Assembly: GCF_001422375.1 (NCBI RefSeq)
Contig: NZ_LMMU01000008.1
Location: 262,268 to 326,267 of the forward strand
DNA from: Methylobacterium sp. Leaf99
GTDB taxonomy: Bacteria > Pseudomonadota > Alphaproteobacteria > Rhizobiales > Beijerinckiaceae
DNA length: 64,000 nt
Direction of reading: 5' to 3'
Shown: piece after piece, positions 25,318 through 34,481 of the stretch
Layout: each line of letters opens with the position of its first letter
Position numbering within the stretch: position 1 is the stretch's first letter
Notes under the pieces: generated by a model
The model's input: only the letters and a program-made list of their open reading frames with translations
What the model was told of the DNA's origin: nothing
Database searches by the model: none
Translations under genes and position numbers: made by a program

Positions 25318-26520
25318 TCAGATTCCCGCGTACATCCGGCCCGGATTGAAAACCCCCACCGGGTCGTGCGCCGCCTTCAGTCCGGCCGTGATCCGCATCA
25401 GCGGTTCCGACAGGGGCTCGAACACCGGCACGGCGGCGCGCACGGCATCGGGCGCGCGCACCAGGGTGGCGTGTCCGCCCTGGGCCTTGACGGCCGCCCG
25501 CACGGCCGCGGCCCCGGCGTCGCCCTCCGCCGCGGTGGCGAGCCAGATCAGGCCGCCGCCCCAATCGTAGAACCAGCGGGCCTCCCGTTTGGCCGCGATG
25601 GACGCCGTCAGGGCGGGGCCGTGGGTGGGGGCGGTGGAGATGCGCCAGATGGCGGCACCGGCCGGCTCGGCCAGGGGGACGGCGTCGCGGATGCCGGTCC
25701 AGAGGTCGGTCCCGGTATCACCCTCGACGATTTCGGGGGCGCCGAAGCGCCGGAGCAACGTCGTCAGTTCGCCGAGCCGATAGGCTACGGAGTCCGAAAA
25801 TCCCTCGACGCGCAGGGCGGTGCGGGCCTCGGGTCCGCCGATCCCGGCCGGCAAGTGGGCGGCGCCCGTCAGTTCGAACGGCGAACCGAGGGCGGCCGCG
25901 AGGGCGGCGACGGCGCGGGCATCGTCGAGGCCGGAGAATACGAGGGTGGAGATCCGCTCCTGCACGGGCAGGACCTTGAACGTCACCTCCGTGAGCAGGC
26001 CGAGGGTGCCCCAGGCGCCGGCCATGAGCTTCACGAGGTCGAGGCCGGTGACGTTCTTCATCACCCGGCCGCCGGATTTGATGATCTCGCCCCGGCCATT
26101 GACGAAGCGCACGCCGATGAGGCTGTCGCGGGCCGCCCCGGCATTGATCCGGCGCGGACCGGAAGTGTTGGTGGAGGCCACCGCGCCGAAGCTCGGCGTG
26201 CCGTCCGTCCCCATGAGGCGGCGATGGTCCATGGGCTCGAACGGCAGCATCTGGCCGCGCCCGGTCAGCAGGGCCTGCACCTCGGCGAGCGGCGTGCCGG
26301 CGAGCGCCGAGACCACCATCTCGGCCGGCTCGTACAGGGTGATGCCCGAGAGCCCAGCGGTGGAGAGCGTCGCCTCGTCCTCGGATGCGGGATTTTGGGC
26401 CGGACGGCCGATTCCGGCCTTGGTGCCGCCGCCGACGAGACGCAGGTGCTCCGTCCGGGCGGCGGCCGCCCGGACGATGTCCGCCGCCGCGTCCGCGTCG
26501 TGAGGCTCGTATGACCGCAT
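25318..26520 (-). CDS. glcE: glycolate oxidase FAD-binding subunit GlcE
   Basis: A 400-residue flavoprotein of the PCMH-type FAD family. The N-terminal FAD-binding region includes LRLVGGGTKAGIGRP, EPAEMVVSALAGTPLAEVQA, GTPSFGAVASTNTSGPRR and the NVTGLDLVKLMAGAWGTLG motif. The C-terminus ends GVFNPGRMYAGI, a family hallmark. It works with GlcD and GlcF in glycolate oxidation. ATG 26520 begins MRSYEPHDADAAADIV, the usual N-terminus, although the frame is open for 1.4 kb further upstream as shadow of the flippase gene. A Fur/Irr-like site lies about 60-80 bases upstream. Confidence 0.92.
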   Translation of the reverse strand: MRSYEPHDADAAADIVRAAAARTEHLRLVGGGTKAGIGRPAQNPASEDEATLSTAGLSGITLYEPAEMVVSALAGTPLAEVQALLTGRGQMLPFEPMDHRRLMGTDGTPSFGAVASTNTSGPRRINAGAARDSLIGVRFVNGRGEIIKSGGRVMKNVTGLDLVKLMAGAWGTLGLLTEVTFKVLPVQERISTLVFSGLDDARAVAALAAALGSPFELTGAAHLPAGIGGPEARTALRVEGFSDSVAYRLGELTTLLRRFGAPEIVEGDTGTDLWTGIRDAVPLAEPAGAAIWRISTAPTHGPALTASIAAKREARWFYDWGGGLIWLATAAEGDAGAAAVRAAVKAQGGHATLVRAPDAVRAAVPVFEPLSEPLMRITAGLKAAHDPVGVFNPGRMYAGI

Positions 26521-26580
26521 CGTTTCCCGCCCTGGCCGGGCGGTGCGCCCGGTCCGTCTTCGTATTTTGTGCCCCGATCC

Positions 26581-26599
26581 TAATGAGAATCGTTCGCGA
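26581..26599. promoter_or_regulatory. possible Fur/Irr-type site upstream of glcE
   Basis: TAATGAGAATCGTTCGCGA lies 61-79 bases before glcE. By eye it matches about 13 of 19 positions of the classical Fur box when aligned from the two preceding C bases. It contains the same GAATCGTTC core (26587-26595) as the site upstream of ftrA. Confidence 0.35.
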
Positions 26600-26630
26600 T
26601 TGCATCCGGTCCCGCACCACCGAGCGTGGG

Positions 26631-28082
26631 CTATTCCGCCGCTTTCGGTGCCGTGCCGCGCCGCTCGGCGAGCCGTGTCGCGACGAGGCTGCGCAGGCCG
26701 GCGATATCGAAGGCCCAGGTGAACGCGCCGTAGACGAGGATGCCGAGGGGCAGGCCGAGGGCCAGCGCCCGCACGGGTTCGAGATGGCGCAGGGGCACGA
26801 GGCACAGGGCCATGGCGGCGCAGGCGACCAGTGCCGCCAGGAGGTCCCACCACGGCAAGCGGAGGCGCTCCCGTCCCGTCAGCGCGCGGATCGCCAGGAA
26901 ACCGGTGGCGGCGGCGAGGCCCGCCGTCTGTGCCGCAGCGATGCCCTCCGGTCCCATGAGCGGCGGCAGGAGCCACAGGCCGAGGGCATCGACGGCGAGC
27001 CCGAGCACGGCGGCGGCGATGACCGGCAGGGTCCTGCGGCGGATCTGGAAGATCGGATTGAGGGCGAAGTTCATCATCGCGAGGCAAAAGAAGCCGGGGA
27101 TCATCAGGCCGGCATAGGCCGCGAACGGACCGCGATAGGCGTCCGGCACCACGAGGGCCTGCAGGGCGGGGAGGATCGCCCAGAACCCGACGGCGCAGGG
27201 CAGCAGCAGGGCCACCACGGTGCCGACGTTGCGTCCGACCTGGGCCTCGGCGGCCGCACGGCCCTCCTCCTCCTCCACCCGCACGGCAAGCTGAAACAGC
27301 AGAAGGTCGAGGGCGGTGCCAAGCGTCCCGATGCTGCGCGTGGTGACGTCGGCGGCGAGGGCGAAGTAGCCGGCTTCGGCGAGTCCGGCCTGGGCCGCGA
27401 TGGTGCCGCGATTGAGGAACGGCAGCAGCTGGTAGATGGCGTTGGCGGCGATCAGCGGCAGGCCGTAGGCGAGGAACAGGCGCCAGGTTTCGGCGAGGCG
27501 CACGCGCAGGCGCGGGCTCACCGGATCGCGCATGGGCCGCCACAGGATCGCGGTCGCGAGGAACTGGCTGAGACCGGCGGCGGCCAGCACCCAGGCGGGC
27601 TGGGGCAGCAGCCATGCCGTCCCGGCCATGAGCACGAAGGCCAGGATGTTCTTGATCGCCACGAGCCGGAAGTAGAGGCCGCCATCGAAGCGGGCCCGGG
27701 CCAGGGCCGCGTGGTAGTCGAACACGCCGATCCCGAGGGCGGCGATGCCCGCGCCGGCCGTGATGGCCGCGCGGCTCTCCGGGCCGGCCTCCAGCCCGAG
27801 CCCGGCGCAGACCAGGGCGGCGGCGAGCAGCACGGCACCGAGCACCGCGTAGGCCCGGTCGAGGCCCTGGCGGATCCACGGTTCCTGTTCGCGGACGCGC
27901 ATCGAGTAGAACCGCGTTGCCGACAGGCGCAGCCACTCGAACAAGACGGTGTTGGCCACGATGGCGCCGGCGGTGGCCAGGGCGAACAGGCCGAAATCCG
28001 CCGGGCCCAGCAGCTTCGCGATGAGCAGGCCGAGGACGAAGTTGAGCCCGGCGTTGAGGATGAAGGCGCAGATCACGGCCAT
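26631..28082 (-). CDS. polysaccharide flippase / lipopolysaccharide biosynthesis membrane protein
   Basis: A 483-residue integral membrane protein with about twelve to fourteen hydrophobic segments of the Wzx/MOP superfamily. The N-terminal ...LNFVLGLLIAKLLGPADFGLFALA is the typical signature, and VEEEEGRAAAEA is a charged cytoplasmic loop. It probably flips lipid-linked saccharides across the inner membrane. No glycosyltransferase cluster surrounds it, so the polymer served is unknown. It is upstream of glcE in the same direction with a 110-base gap. Confidence 0.85.
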   Translation of the reverse strand: MAVICAFILNAGLNFVLGLLIAKLLGPADFGLFALATAGAIVANTVLFEWLRLSATRFYSMRVREQEPWIRQGLDRAYAVLGAVLLAAALVCAGLGLEAGPESRAAITAGAGIAALGIGVFDYHAALARARFDGGLYFRLVAIKNILAFVLMAGTAWLLPQPAWVLAAAGLSQFLATAILWRPMRDPVSPRLRVRLAETWRLFLAYGLPLIAANAIYQLLPFLNRGTIAAQAGLAEAGYFALAADVTTRSIGTLGTALDLLLFQLAVRVEEEEGRAAAEAQVGRNVGTVVALLLPCAVGFWAILPALQALVVPDAYRGPFAAYAGLMIPGFFCLAMMNFALNPIFQIRRRTLPVIAAAVLGLAVDALGLWLLPPLMGPEGIAAAQTAGLAAATGFLAIRALTGRERLRLPWWDLLAALVACAAMALCLVPLRHLEPVRALALGLPLGILVYGAFTWAFDIAGLRSLVATRLAERRGTAPKAAE

Positions 28083-28185
28083 GGCGGGAGCGGGCAGCCT
28101 TGCGTCGAGGGGGAGCTCGCGCCTCTGGGGGGCAGGCTAAGCGGGCGTGCGCGAAGAATCCGTCAACCGGATGGCGGGGCCGCGC

Positions 28186-29196
28186 TCAGAACCAGCCGCG
28201 CATCCGGAAGAAGACCATCGGCACGAGGGCGCTCAGGACGACGAGGGCGAGGCCGTAGGGATAGCCGTAGGCCCAGTCGAGTTCCGGCATGTGCTTGAAG
28301 TTCATGCCGTAGAGGGACGTGACGAGGGTCGGCGGAATACCGACCACGGAGACCACGGTCAGCACCCGGAAGGTGTTGTTCTGCTCCATGTTGATGAGGC
28401 CGAGCGTCGCGTCGAGGAGGAACTGGACGTTCTCCGACTGACGGATCTCGAACTCGTCCAGGGAGGCGATGTCGCGCCGCACGGCCTCGAAGCGTGGCCC
28501 CTGCTCGGCACCGATGAGATGCTCGCACTCGTTGGCGACGAAGGGGACGATGCGTTCCAGGCCAAGGAGGCTGGAGCGGATCTTGCCGAGCGCCTTCCCG
28601 CGCCGACCGATGCCGCGCAGGATCCGGCGCAGGGCCAGGTCGCGGCGGCGCGGCGTCTGAGTCTTGAGCTTGTCGTCGCTGGCGGGCGCACCGCCACGCA
28701 CGTCGAAGTCGAAGATCCGGGTCGAGAGGGCGTCGAGGTCGGCGCCCATGTCCTCCAGGGCATCGGCCAGACTGTCGACCAGCTCCTCCACGAGCAGGAG
28801 GAAGATTTCCGTGCTCGTGGTCCCCGGGCCGTCGCCCTCGGCGATGCGCTTCTTCACCTCCGCGAACGCGCGCAGATCGTGAAACCGCACGGTGACGAGG
28901 TGGTCCTTGGTCAGGACGAAGCCCAGGGGCTTCAACGACGAATCGACCTTGTCGAAGGTGATCATCGGCGTGGACAGCGAGAATCCATTCTTGAGCCGCC
29001 GCAGCCGGCTCGAATTCTCGACTTCGCTCAGGGCTTTTCGCGAGGGGACGCGGATGCCCGTCGTAGCCTCGACCTGCTGGACCTCCTCGGCGCTCGGATC
29101 GTCGAGATCGATCCAGATGGCGACGGTCGGCGTCGCATCGGCGGCCTCCGAGCCCTGGGGCTCGACCGCGCCGTGTGGTCCATGGAGGCTGATCAT
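28186..29196 (-). CDS. CorA-family magnesium/divalent cation transporter
   Basis: A 336-residue CorA-type channel. A large N-terminal cytoplasmic domain with acidic and helical segments leads to two C-terminal transmembrane helices. The selectivity motif YGMNF closes TM1 (PPTLVTSLYGMNFKHMPELDW) and the protein ends with TM2 and a basic RMRGWF tail. It forms pentameric Mg2+ (or Co2+/Ni2+) channels. ATG 29196 is chosen by similarity; the open frame upstream runs through the groES promoter region as shadow. Confidence 0.92.
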   Translation of the reverse strand: MISLHGPHGAVEPQGSEAADATPTVAIWIDLDDPSAEEVQQVEATTGIRVPSRKALSEVENSSRLRRLKNGFSLSTPMITFDKVDSSLKPLGFVLTKDHLVTVRFHDLRAFAEVKKRIAEGDGPGTTSTEIFLLLVEELVDSLADALEDMGADLDALSTRIFDFDVRGGAPASDDKLKTQTPRRRDLALRRILRGIGRRGKALGKIRSSLLGLERIVPFVANECEHLIGAEQGPRFEAVRRDIASLDEFEIRQSENVQFLLDATLGLINMEQNNTFRVLTVVSVVGIPPTLVTSLYGMNFKHMPELDWAYGYPYGLALVVLSALVPMVFFRMRGWF

Positions 29197-29328
29197 CGCT
29201 GAAGGATCATTGGGGGAAGGATGGTCCGTGGCGGGGCGGAGAACGAGAGGAAAGCCGTCGCGCGACCGTCGCGCTGACCTGCGACAGTCTTGACTCACGG
29301 AAGGCATGCGCCTACGTCCGCGGCATCG

Positions 29329-29355
29329 TTGGCACTCACCGATCGAGAGTGCTAA
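29329..29355 (+). promoter_or_regulatory. CIRCE element (HrcA operator) of groESL
   Basis: TTGGCACTC (29329-29337), a 9-base spacer and GAGTGCTAA (29347-29355) match the CIRCE inverted repeat except for one base in the left half-site. It lies 69 bases upstream of groES. In alphaproteobacteria the HrcA repressor binds here and is released on heat shock. Confidence 0.93.
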
Positions 29356-29424
29356 CGGCCTGGGTTGAGCGCGCTGCCGCGCCGCATCAACGCCATCCAC
29401 GAATTTAGAGCAAGAGGGCAGCTC

Positions 29425-29712
29425 ATGAAGTTCCGTCCGCTGCACGACCGTGTCGTCGTTCGCCGTATCGAAGGCGAAGAGAAGACCAAGGGGGGCATCA
29501 TCATCCCCGACACCGCCAAGGAGAAGCCGCAAGAGGGCGAGATCGTCGCCGTCGGCCCCGGCGCCCGTGACGAGGCCGGCCGCATCAACCCCCTCGACGT
29601 CAAGGCCGGTGATCGCGTGCTGTTCGGCAAGTGGTCCGGCACCGAGGTCAAGATCGACGGTCAGGATCTCCTGATCATGAAGGAATCCGACATCATGGGC
29701 GTCGTCGCCTAA
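29425..29712 (+). CDS. groES: co-chaperonin GroES
   Basis: A 95-residue lid of the GroEL chaperonin. It begins [20 protein letters not shown]; the mobile loop (about residues 17-34, [19 protein letters not shown]) and the [10 protein letters not shown] segment are standard. The start at 29425 gives the universal length. It lies 91 bases upstream of groEL and is controlled by the CIRCE element. Confidence 0.97.
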   Translation: MKFRPLHDRVVVRRIEGEEKTKGGIIIPDTAKEKPQEGEIVAVGPGARDEAGRINPLDVKAGDRVLFGKWSGTEVKIDGQDLLIMKESDIMGVVA

Positions 29713-29740
29713 AGCGGCCGACCCCTTCCTTCGTCCTTAA

Positions 29741-31447
<1,707 letters not shown>

Positions 31448-31557
31448 GCAGTCCAGGCGCTCAAGGATCGTCTTCGGACACCCTCCCCCGGCCGGGCTCG
31501 CTCAGGCGGGTCCGGCCGGGGGCAGGATTCTCGAAAGGCGTCCGTCCGATCACGACG

Positions 31558-31590
31558 AAAAAGGGGTCGCCGAAGGGCGGCCCTTTTTTC
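31558..31590. terminator. rho-independent terminator after groEL
   Basis: AAAAGGGG-T-CGCC pairs with GGCG-G-CCCTTTTTT around a short GAAG loop. A-run and T-run flank the stem, so it may also serve the opposing minus-strand gene ending at 31666. Confidence 0.8.
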
Positions 31591-31665
31591 GTGACGTCCA
31601 GACATCGGCTTGAGGGGACGCGGCTCGGACCGATGGGGACAGCGTCGAGCGGTGGCGCCGAACGA

Positions 31666-32148
31666 TCAATCCCCGGCCTTGCGTTTACCTTTGCGGGGGC
31701 GTGGATCGTGATCCTTTCCATCCCAGCGCGCGGTGAAGGCGGGACTCCCGATGGCACGGACCGCCGGAGCGGCGGCCGGGAGGGAGAGGCGCGGCGTCCG
31801 GGCCACTTCGCCACCGGCGTGCGGTTCGGCGCCGCCCGCCAGCGCCACGATCTGGCGGCGCAGCCAATGGGGCGGGGCCGTCTTTCCATCGGGATGCCGC
31901 GGATCGAAGCGGACCACGAGATTCCGTGTTTCGGCCTCGGTGAGGTCATCGACCACGAGGGTGAACACCTCGTGTCCGAGTACCTCGTACACCCGGCGCA
32001 AGCCGGACAGGGGAAAGGTCTTCGCCTTCAACTGCCGGATCACCAGCATGCGGGCGGCCCTGTCGGCCTCCCCGCCGATGTCGGGAAACGCGTCCGGCGC
32101 CGCCAGGATGGCCTTCAGGATCGCCAGGCCATCGACGTCAAGCGGCAC
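31666..32148 (-). CDS. uncharacterised partner of orphan ParA-type ATPase
   Basis: A 160-residue protein I cannot assign to a family. The N-terminal 110 residues look folded (LDVDGLAILKAILAAPDAF, LSGLRRVYEVLGHEVFTLVVDDL, NLVVRFDPRHPDGKTAPPHWLR). The C-terminus is Ala/Pro-rich and ends in a basic tail (DPRPRKGKRKAGD). It overlaps the ParA-like gene by 11 bases and is therefore translationally coupled to it. By analogy with other orphan ParA pairs it may be the cargo adaptor or ATPase stimulator, but that is inference only. Confidence 0.72.
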   Translation of the reverse strand: MPLDVDGLAILKAILAAPDAFPDIGGEADRAARMLVIRQLKAKTFPLSGLRRVYEVLGHEVFTLVVDDLTEAETRNLVVRFDPRHPDGKTAPPHWLRRQIVALAGGAEPHAGGEVARTPRLSLPAAAPAVRAIGSPAFTARWDGKDHDPRPRKGKRKAGD

Positions 32149-33031
32149 GGAAGATCTCCTTCACTTCGCCGATCAGCGGGCGGAGGATGCCGGACACGTG
32201 CGGCCCGTACTTGGCGGAGAAGGTCGGCGGGACGGCGCGCGGCATCAGCGCTTCCGCCAGGGAGGCGGCCTGCGGAATCCGTGTGGCAAGGAGTCGGAAC
32301 CCGGCATCGTCCGATGCCGCTTCGGCCTCCAGCCGCGCGAGGATGTGCTGATGTTGCCGAACCTGCTGCTGGAAACGCGTCACCAGGACATGCGGCGGCC
32401 GCCGGGGCGCGGAGCCGTCCTCGTCCCGCCCCTGCTCCCAGACGATCTGGACGAAGGCATCCAGCCCGTAGGTGGAGAGATAATCGGGAATCGAGGCGAC
32501 GAGCACGAGGTCTGCGCCGCGGATGGCCACTTCGGTCATCGGCGAAAGGCCGGGTGCGCAATCGAACAGGACATAGTCGTAGGCCTGCGCCAGGGGCCGG
32601 AATTCGTCCGTGAAGATTTTGCGCAGCTTGGCGTCGATTCCCCGCATGGACAGGTTCCGGGCGGTCAGCGCGTAGAGGATTTCCCGTTCGACCAGGCGCA
32701 GGTGCGGCCCCGCCGGAAGCAGGGAGAGGGCGAGGGGCTCGCCCCGATGCATCGTCACGCTCACGCCGGCACGGATGCGCGGCTGGAGCAGGGGTTTTTC
32801 GCGGGCGATCAGCTTGAGGGCGAGGTAGGCTTCCAGGGTTCGCCCGTGCGCGATCAACTCGGCCAGCAGCGCCTCGCCCGCGAGGCAGACCGATACGCTC
32901 GCCTGTGGATCGAGGTCGACGACGAGCACGCGGGCTCCGTCGGCGGCCAGGGCCTCGGCCAGCATGATGACCGTCGTGGTCTTGCCCACGCCGCCCTTCA
33001 TGTTGGCCACCGCGATCAGTTTGCCGGTCAT
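32138..33031 (-). CDS. orphan ParA/MinD-family ATPase
   Basis: A 297-residue cytoplasmic P-loop ATPase. The deviant Walker A KGGVGKTT is at residues 12-19, then VLVVDLDPQASVSVCLAGE and YDYVLFDCAPGLSPMTEVAI (Walker B region). It lacks the N-terminal helix-turn-helix of plasmid ParA proteins, and no parB, parS-type cluster or replication gene is nearby. A cargo-positioning role is therefore more likely than chromosome partition. It overlaps its 160-residue downstream partner, and two inverted repeats lie just upstream. Confidence 0.88.
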   Translation of the reverse strand: MTGKLIAVANMKGGVGKTTTVIMLAEALAADGARVLVVDLDPQASVSVCLAGEALLAELIAHGRTLEAYLALKLIAREKPLLQPRIRAGVSVTMHRGEPLALSLLPAGPHLRLVEREILYALTARNLSMRGIDAKLRKIFTDEFRPLAQAYDYVLFDCAPGLSPMTEVAIRGADLVLVASIPDYLSTYGLDAFVQIVWEQGRDEDGSAPRRPPHVLVTRFQQQVRQHQHILARLEAEAASDDAGFRLLATRIPQAASLAEALMPRAVPPTFSAKYGPHVSGILRPLIGEVKEIFRAA

Positions 33032-33078
33032 GCCCCGCGACCCATTCCGCGCTCGTCTCCTCGGACCCGGTCTGCTCT

Positions 33079-33124
33079 TCCGAAGTTCGGAGCTTTATCG
33101 GGCGCTGGAGCGACTACGTAGTCG
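33079..33124. promoter_or_regulatory. two inverted repeats upstream of the ParA-type gene
   Basis: TCCGAAGTTCGGA (33079-33091) and CGACTACGTAGTCG (33111-33124) are perfect inverted repeats 48-93 bases upstream of the ParA-type start. They could be operator or partner-binding sites. A 14-bp palindrome is expected a few times by chance in 64 kb, so only the position makes them notable. Confidence 0.25.
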
Positions 33125-33243
33125 AAGGAGCGGGACGAGTCTTGGCTGATCAGGTCAGGCTGGCGACAATCCTTGTGTACATCAAATCCCGATCGCGGCG
33201 CTTGCGAACCCGCGTCCGCATCGACTGGTCGGTCCGGCCTCCC

Positions 33244-33876
33244 TCAGCGCCCGAAGATGCCTTTCAGGAACTGCGCCGTCCGGTTGCGCTTCTTCTTGCG
33301 CTCCAGCTCGGCCGCGTCCTTGACCCAGGCGACCTGCACCACCCGGCGCTCGCCCTCGAACGGCTCGTGGCCGTGCCAGGAATTGTCGGACCGCAGGAAA
33401 GCGAACATCGTGCCCATGGTGGGCGGCACCTCGACGGCGAAGGGCTCGTAGTTCTTGCCGTCGTAGAGCACGCGCAGGCGCCCGGCGGCGGGCGCGTCCC
33501 AGGCGTCGTTCATGTAGACCAGCAGGGTCATCACCTTCGACGGGCCATCCGTGTGGATCGAGCCGTACTTCGGCTGGCTCTTCTTCATGATGGTGGTCAG
33601 GCGCGGGCACGAGACGAGGTCGAGGCCGAACTTCTCGCCGAGGATGCGCGAGAACTCGTCGCTCTCCAGTTCGTCGATGAGCGCCTTGAACCGACCTTTG
33701 AGACCCACTTCGTCGACGGTGAGGTAGCCGGGCTTGGCGATGGTGGGGAAATCCTCGCGGATCGCGTCGATGGCGCCGTGGTCGAGCACATCCGTCCCGA
33801 GGAAGAAGGTGTACGGCTCGCGCGACACGGGAGCGGCGCGCACGGCCTCGAGGTTGAGGATAGAAAGTCCCGACAT
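33244..33876 (-). CDS. 2-oxoglutarate/Fe(II)-dependent oxygenase
   Basis: A 210-residue double-stranded beta-helix oxygenase. Iron ligands are H108 and D110 (SIHTDGPSK) and a distal histidine, H168 or H170 (NSWHGHEPF). R177/R178 (GERRVVQVAW) would bind 2-oxoglutarate. Relatives include prolyl hydroxylase-like enzymes; the substrate is unknown. The last 20 residues are basic (ERKKKRNRTAQFLKGIFGR). ATG 33876 starts MSGLSILNLEAVRAAPVSRE; upstream in-frame sequence is unrelated. It stands alone, divergent from the small exported protein at 34050. Confidence 0.87.
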   Translation of the reverse strand: MSGLSILNLEAVRAAPVSREPYTFFLGTDVLDHGAIDAIREDFPTIAKPGYLTVDEVGLKGRFKALIDELESDEFSRILGEKFGLDLVSCPRLTTIMKKSQPKYGSIHTDGPSKVMTLLVYMNDAWDAPAAGRLRVLYDGKNYEPFAVEVPPTMGTMFAFLRSDNSWHGHEPFEGERRVVQVAWVKDAAELERKKKRNRTAQFLKGIFGR

Positions 33877-34049
33877 GGTTGCCCCTGTACCGTTCCGTAC
33901 ACTGATCGGCGCCGGCTGGCGCAACAGTCGGTGGATAGAGCGCCGGATTGCGGCAAGCGGACGGCAGGGGACGGTGCTGCCCTTTTCGCGACCCATGGAA
34001 ACTGCCATGCTTGGCCGATCGGAACCATTCTGAACGGCGCCCCGCCATC

Positions 34050-34337
34050 GTGACGAGATGCTTCGCCCTCGCCCTCTGCGTCGTCCTGGCGACGCCCGCG
34101 AGCGCCCAGACCACCGGTCGCATGACCTGTGCCGATGCCATGGCGCTGGTGAAGCGCCAGGGAGCAATCCTCCTCGATACCGGCAACCAGACCTTCCAGC
34201 GCTTCGTCCGCGACCGCAGCTTCTGCGAGATCACCGAGATCGCCGATCTCCGCTTCGTGCCGACACGGGACAACCCGGAATGTCCCATCGGCTACCGTTG
34301 CCGCGAGCCCGATTACGGCGACTGGGACTGGCAGTGA
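34050..34337 (+). CDS. small exported Cys-containing protein
   Basis: A 95-residue protein with a signal peptide (MTRCFALALCVVLATPASA, GTG start) and a 75-residue mature part with four cysteines (in RMTCADAM, RSFCEIT and NPECPIGYRC) that could form two disulphides. It ends in an acidic/aromatic tail (DYGDWDW). The same general pattern is familiar from small secreted alphaproteobacterial proteins of unknown function. No partner is evident. Confidence 0.7.
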   Translation: MTRCFALALCVVLATPASAQTTGRMTCADAMALVKRQGAILLDTGNQTFQRFVRDRSFCEITEIADLRFVPTRDNPECPIGYRCREPDYGDWDWQ

Positions 34338-34481
34338 TCGCTCGCGGTTTCGTGGATCGATCCGGCCGGGGGGCGCTGCGCGTGCGCGGCCACGATCTCG
34401 CCACGACCCGCCGTCACTCCCGCACCCCTGAACTCCGCCACGGCGCGCGGACCTGAAGATCATCACAGGGAGAAGACGCAC

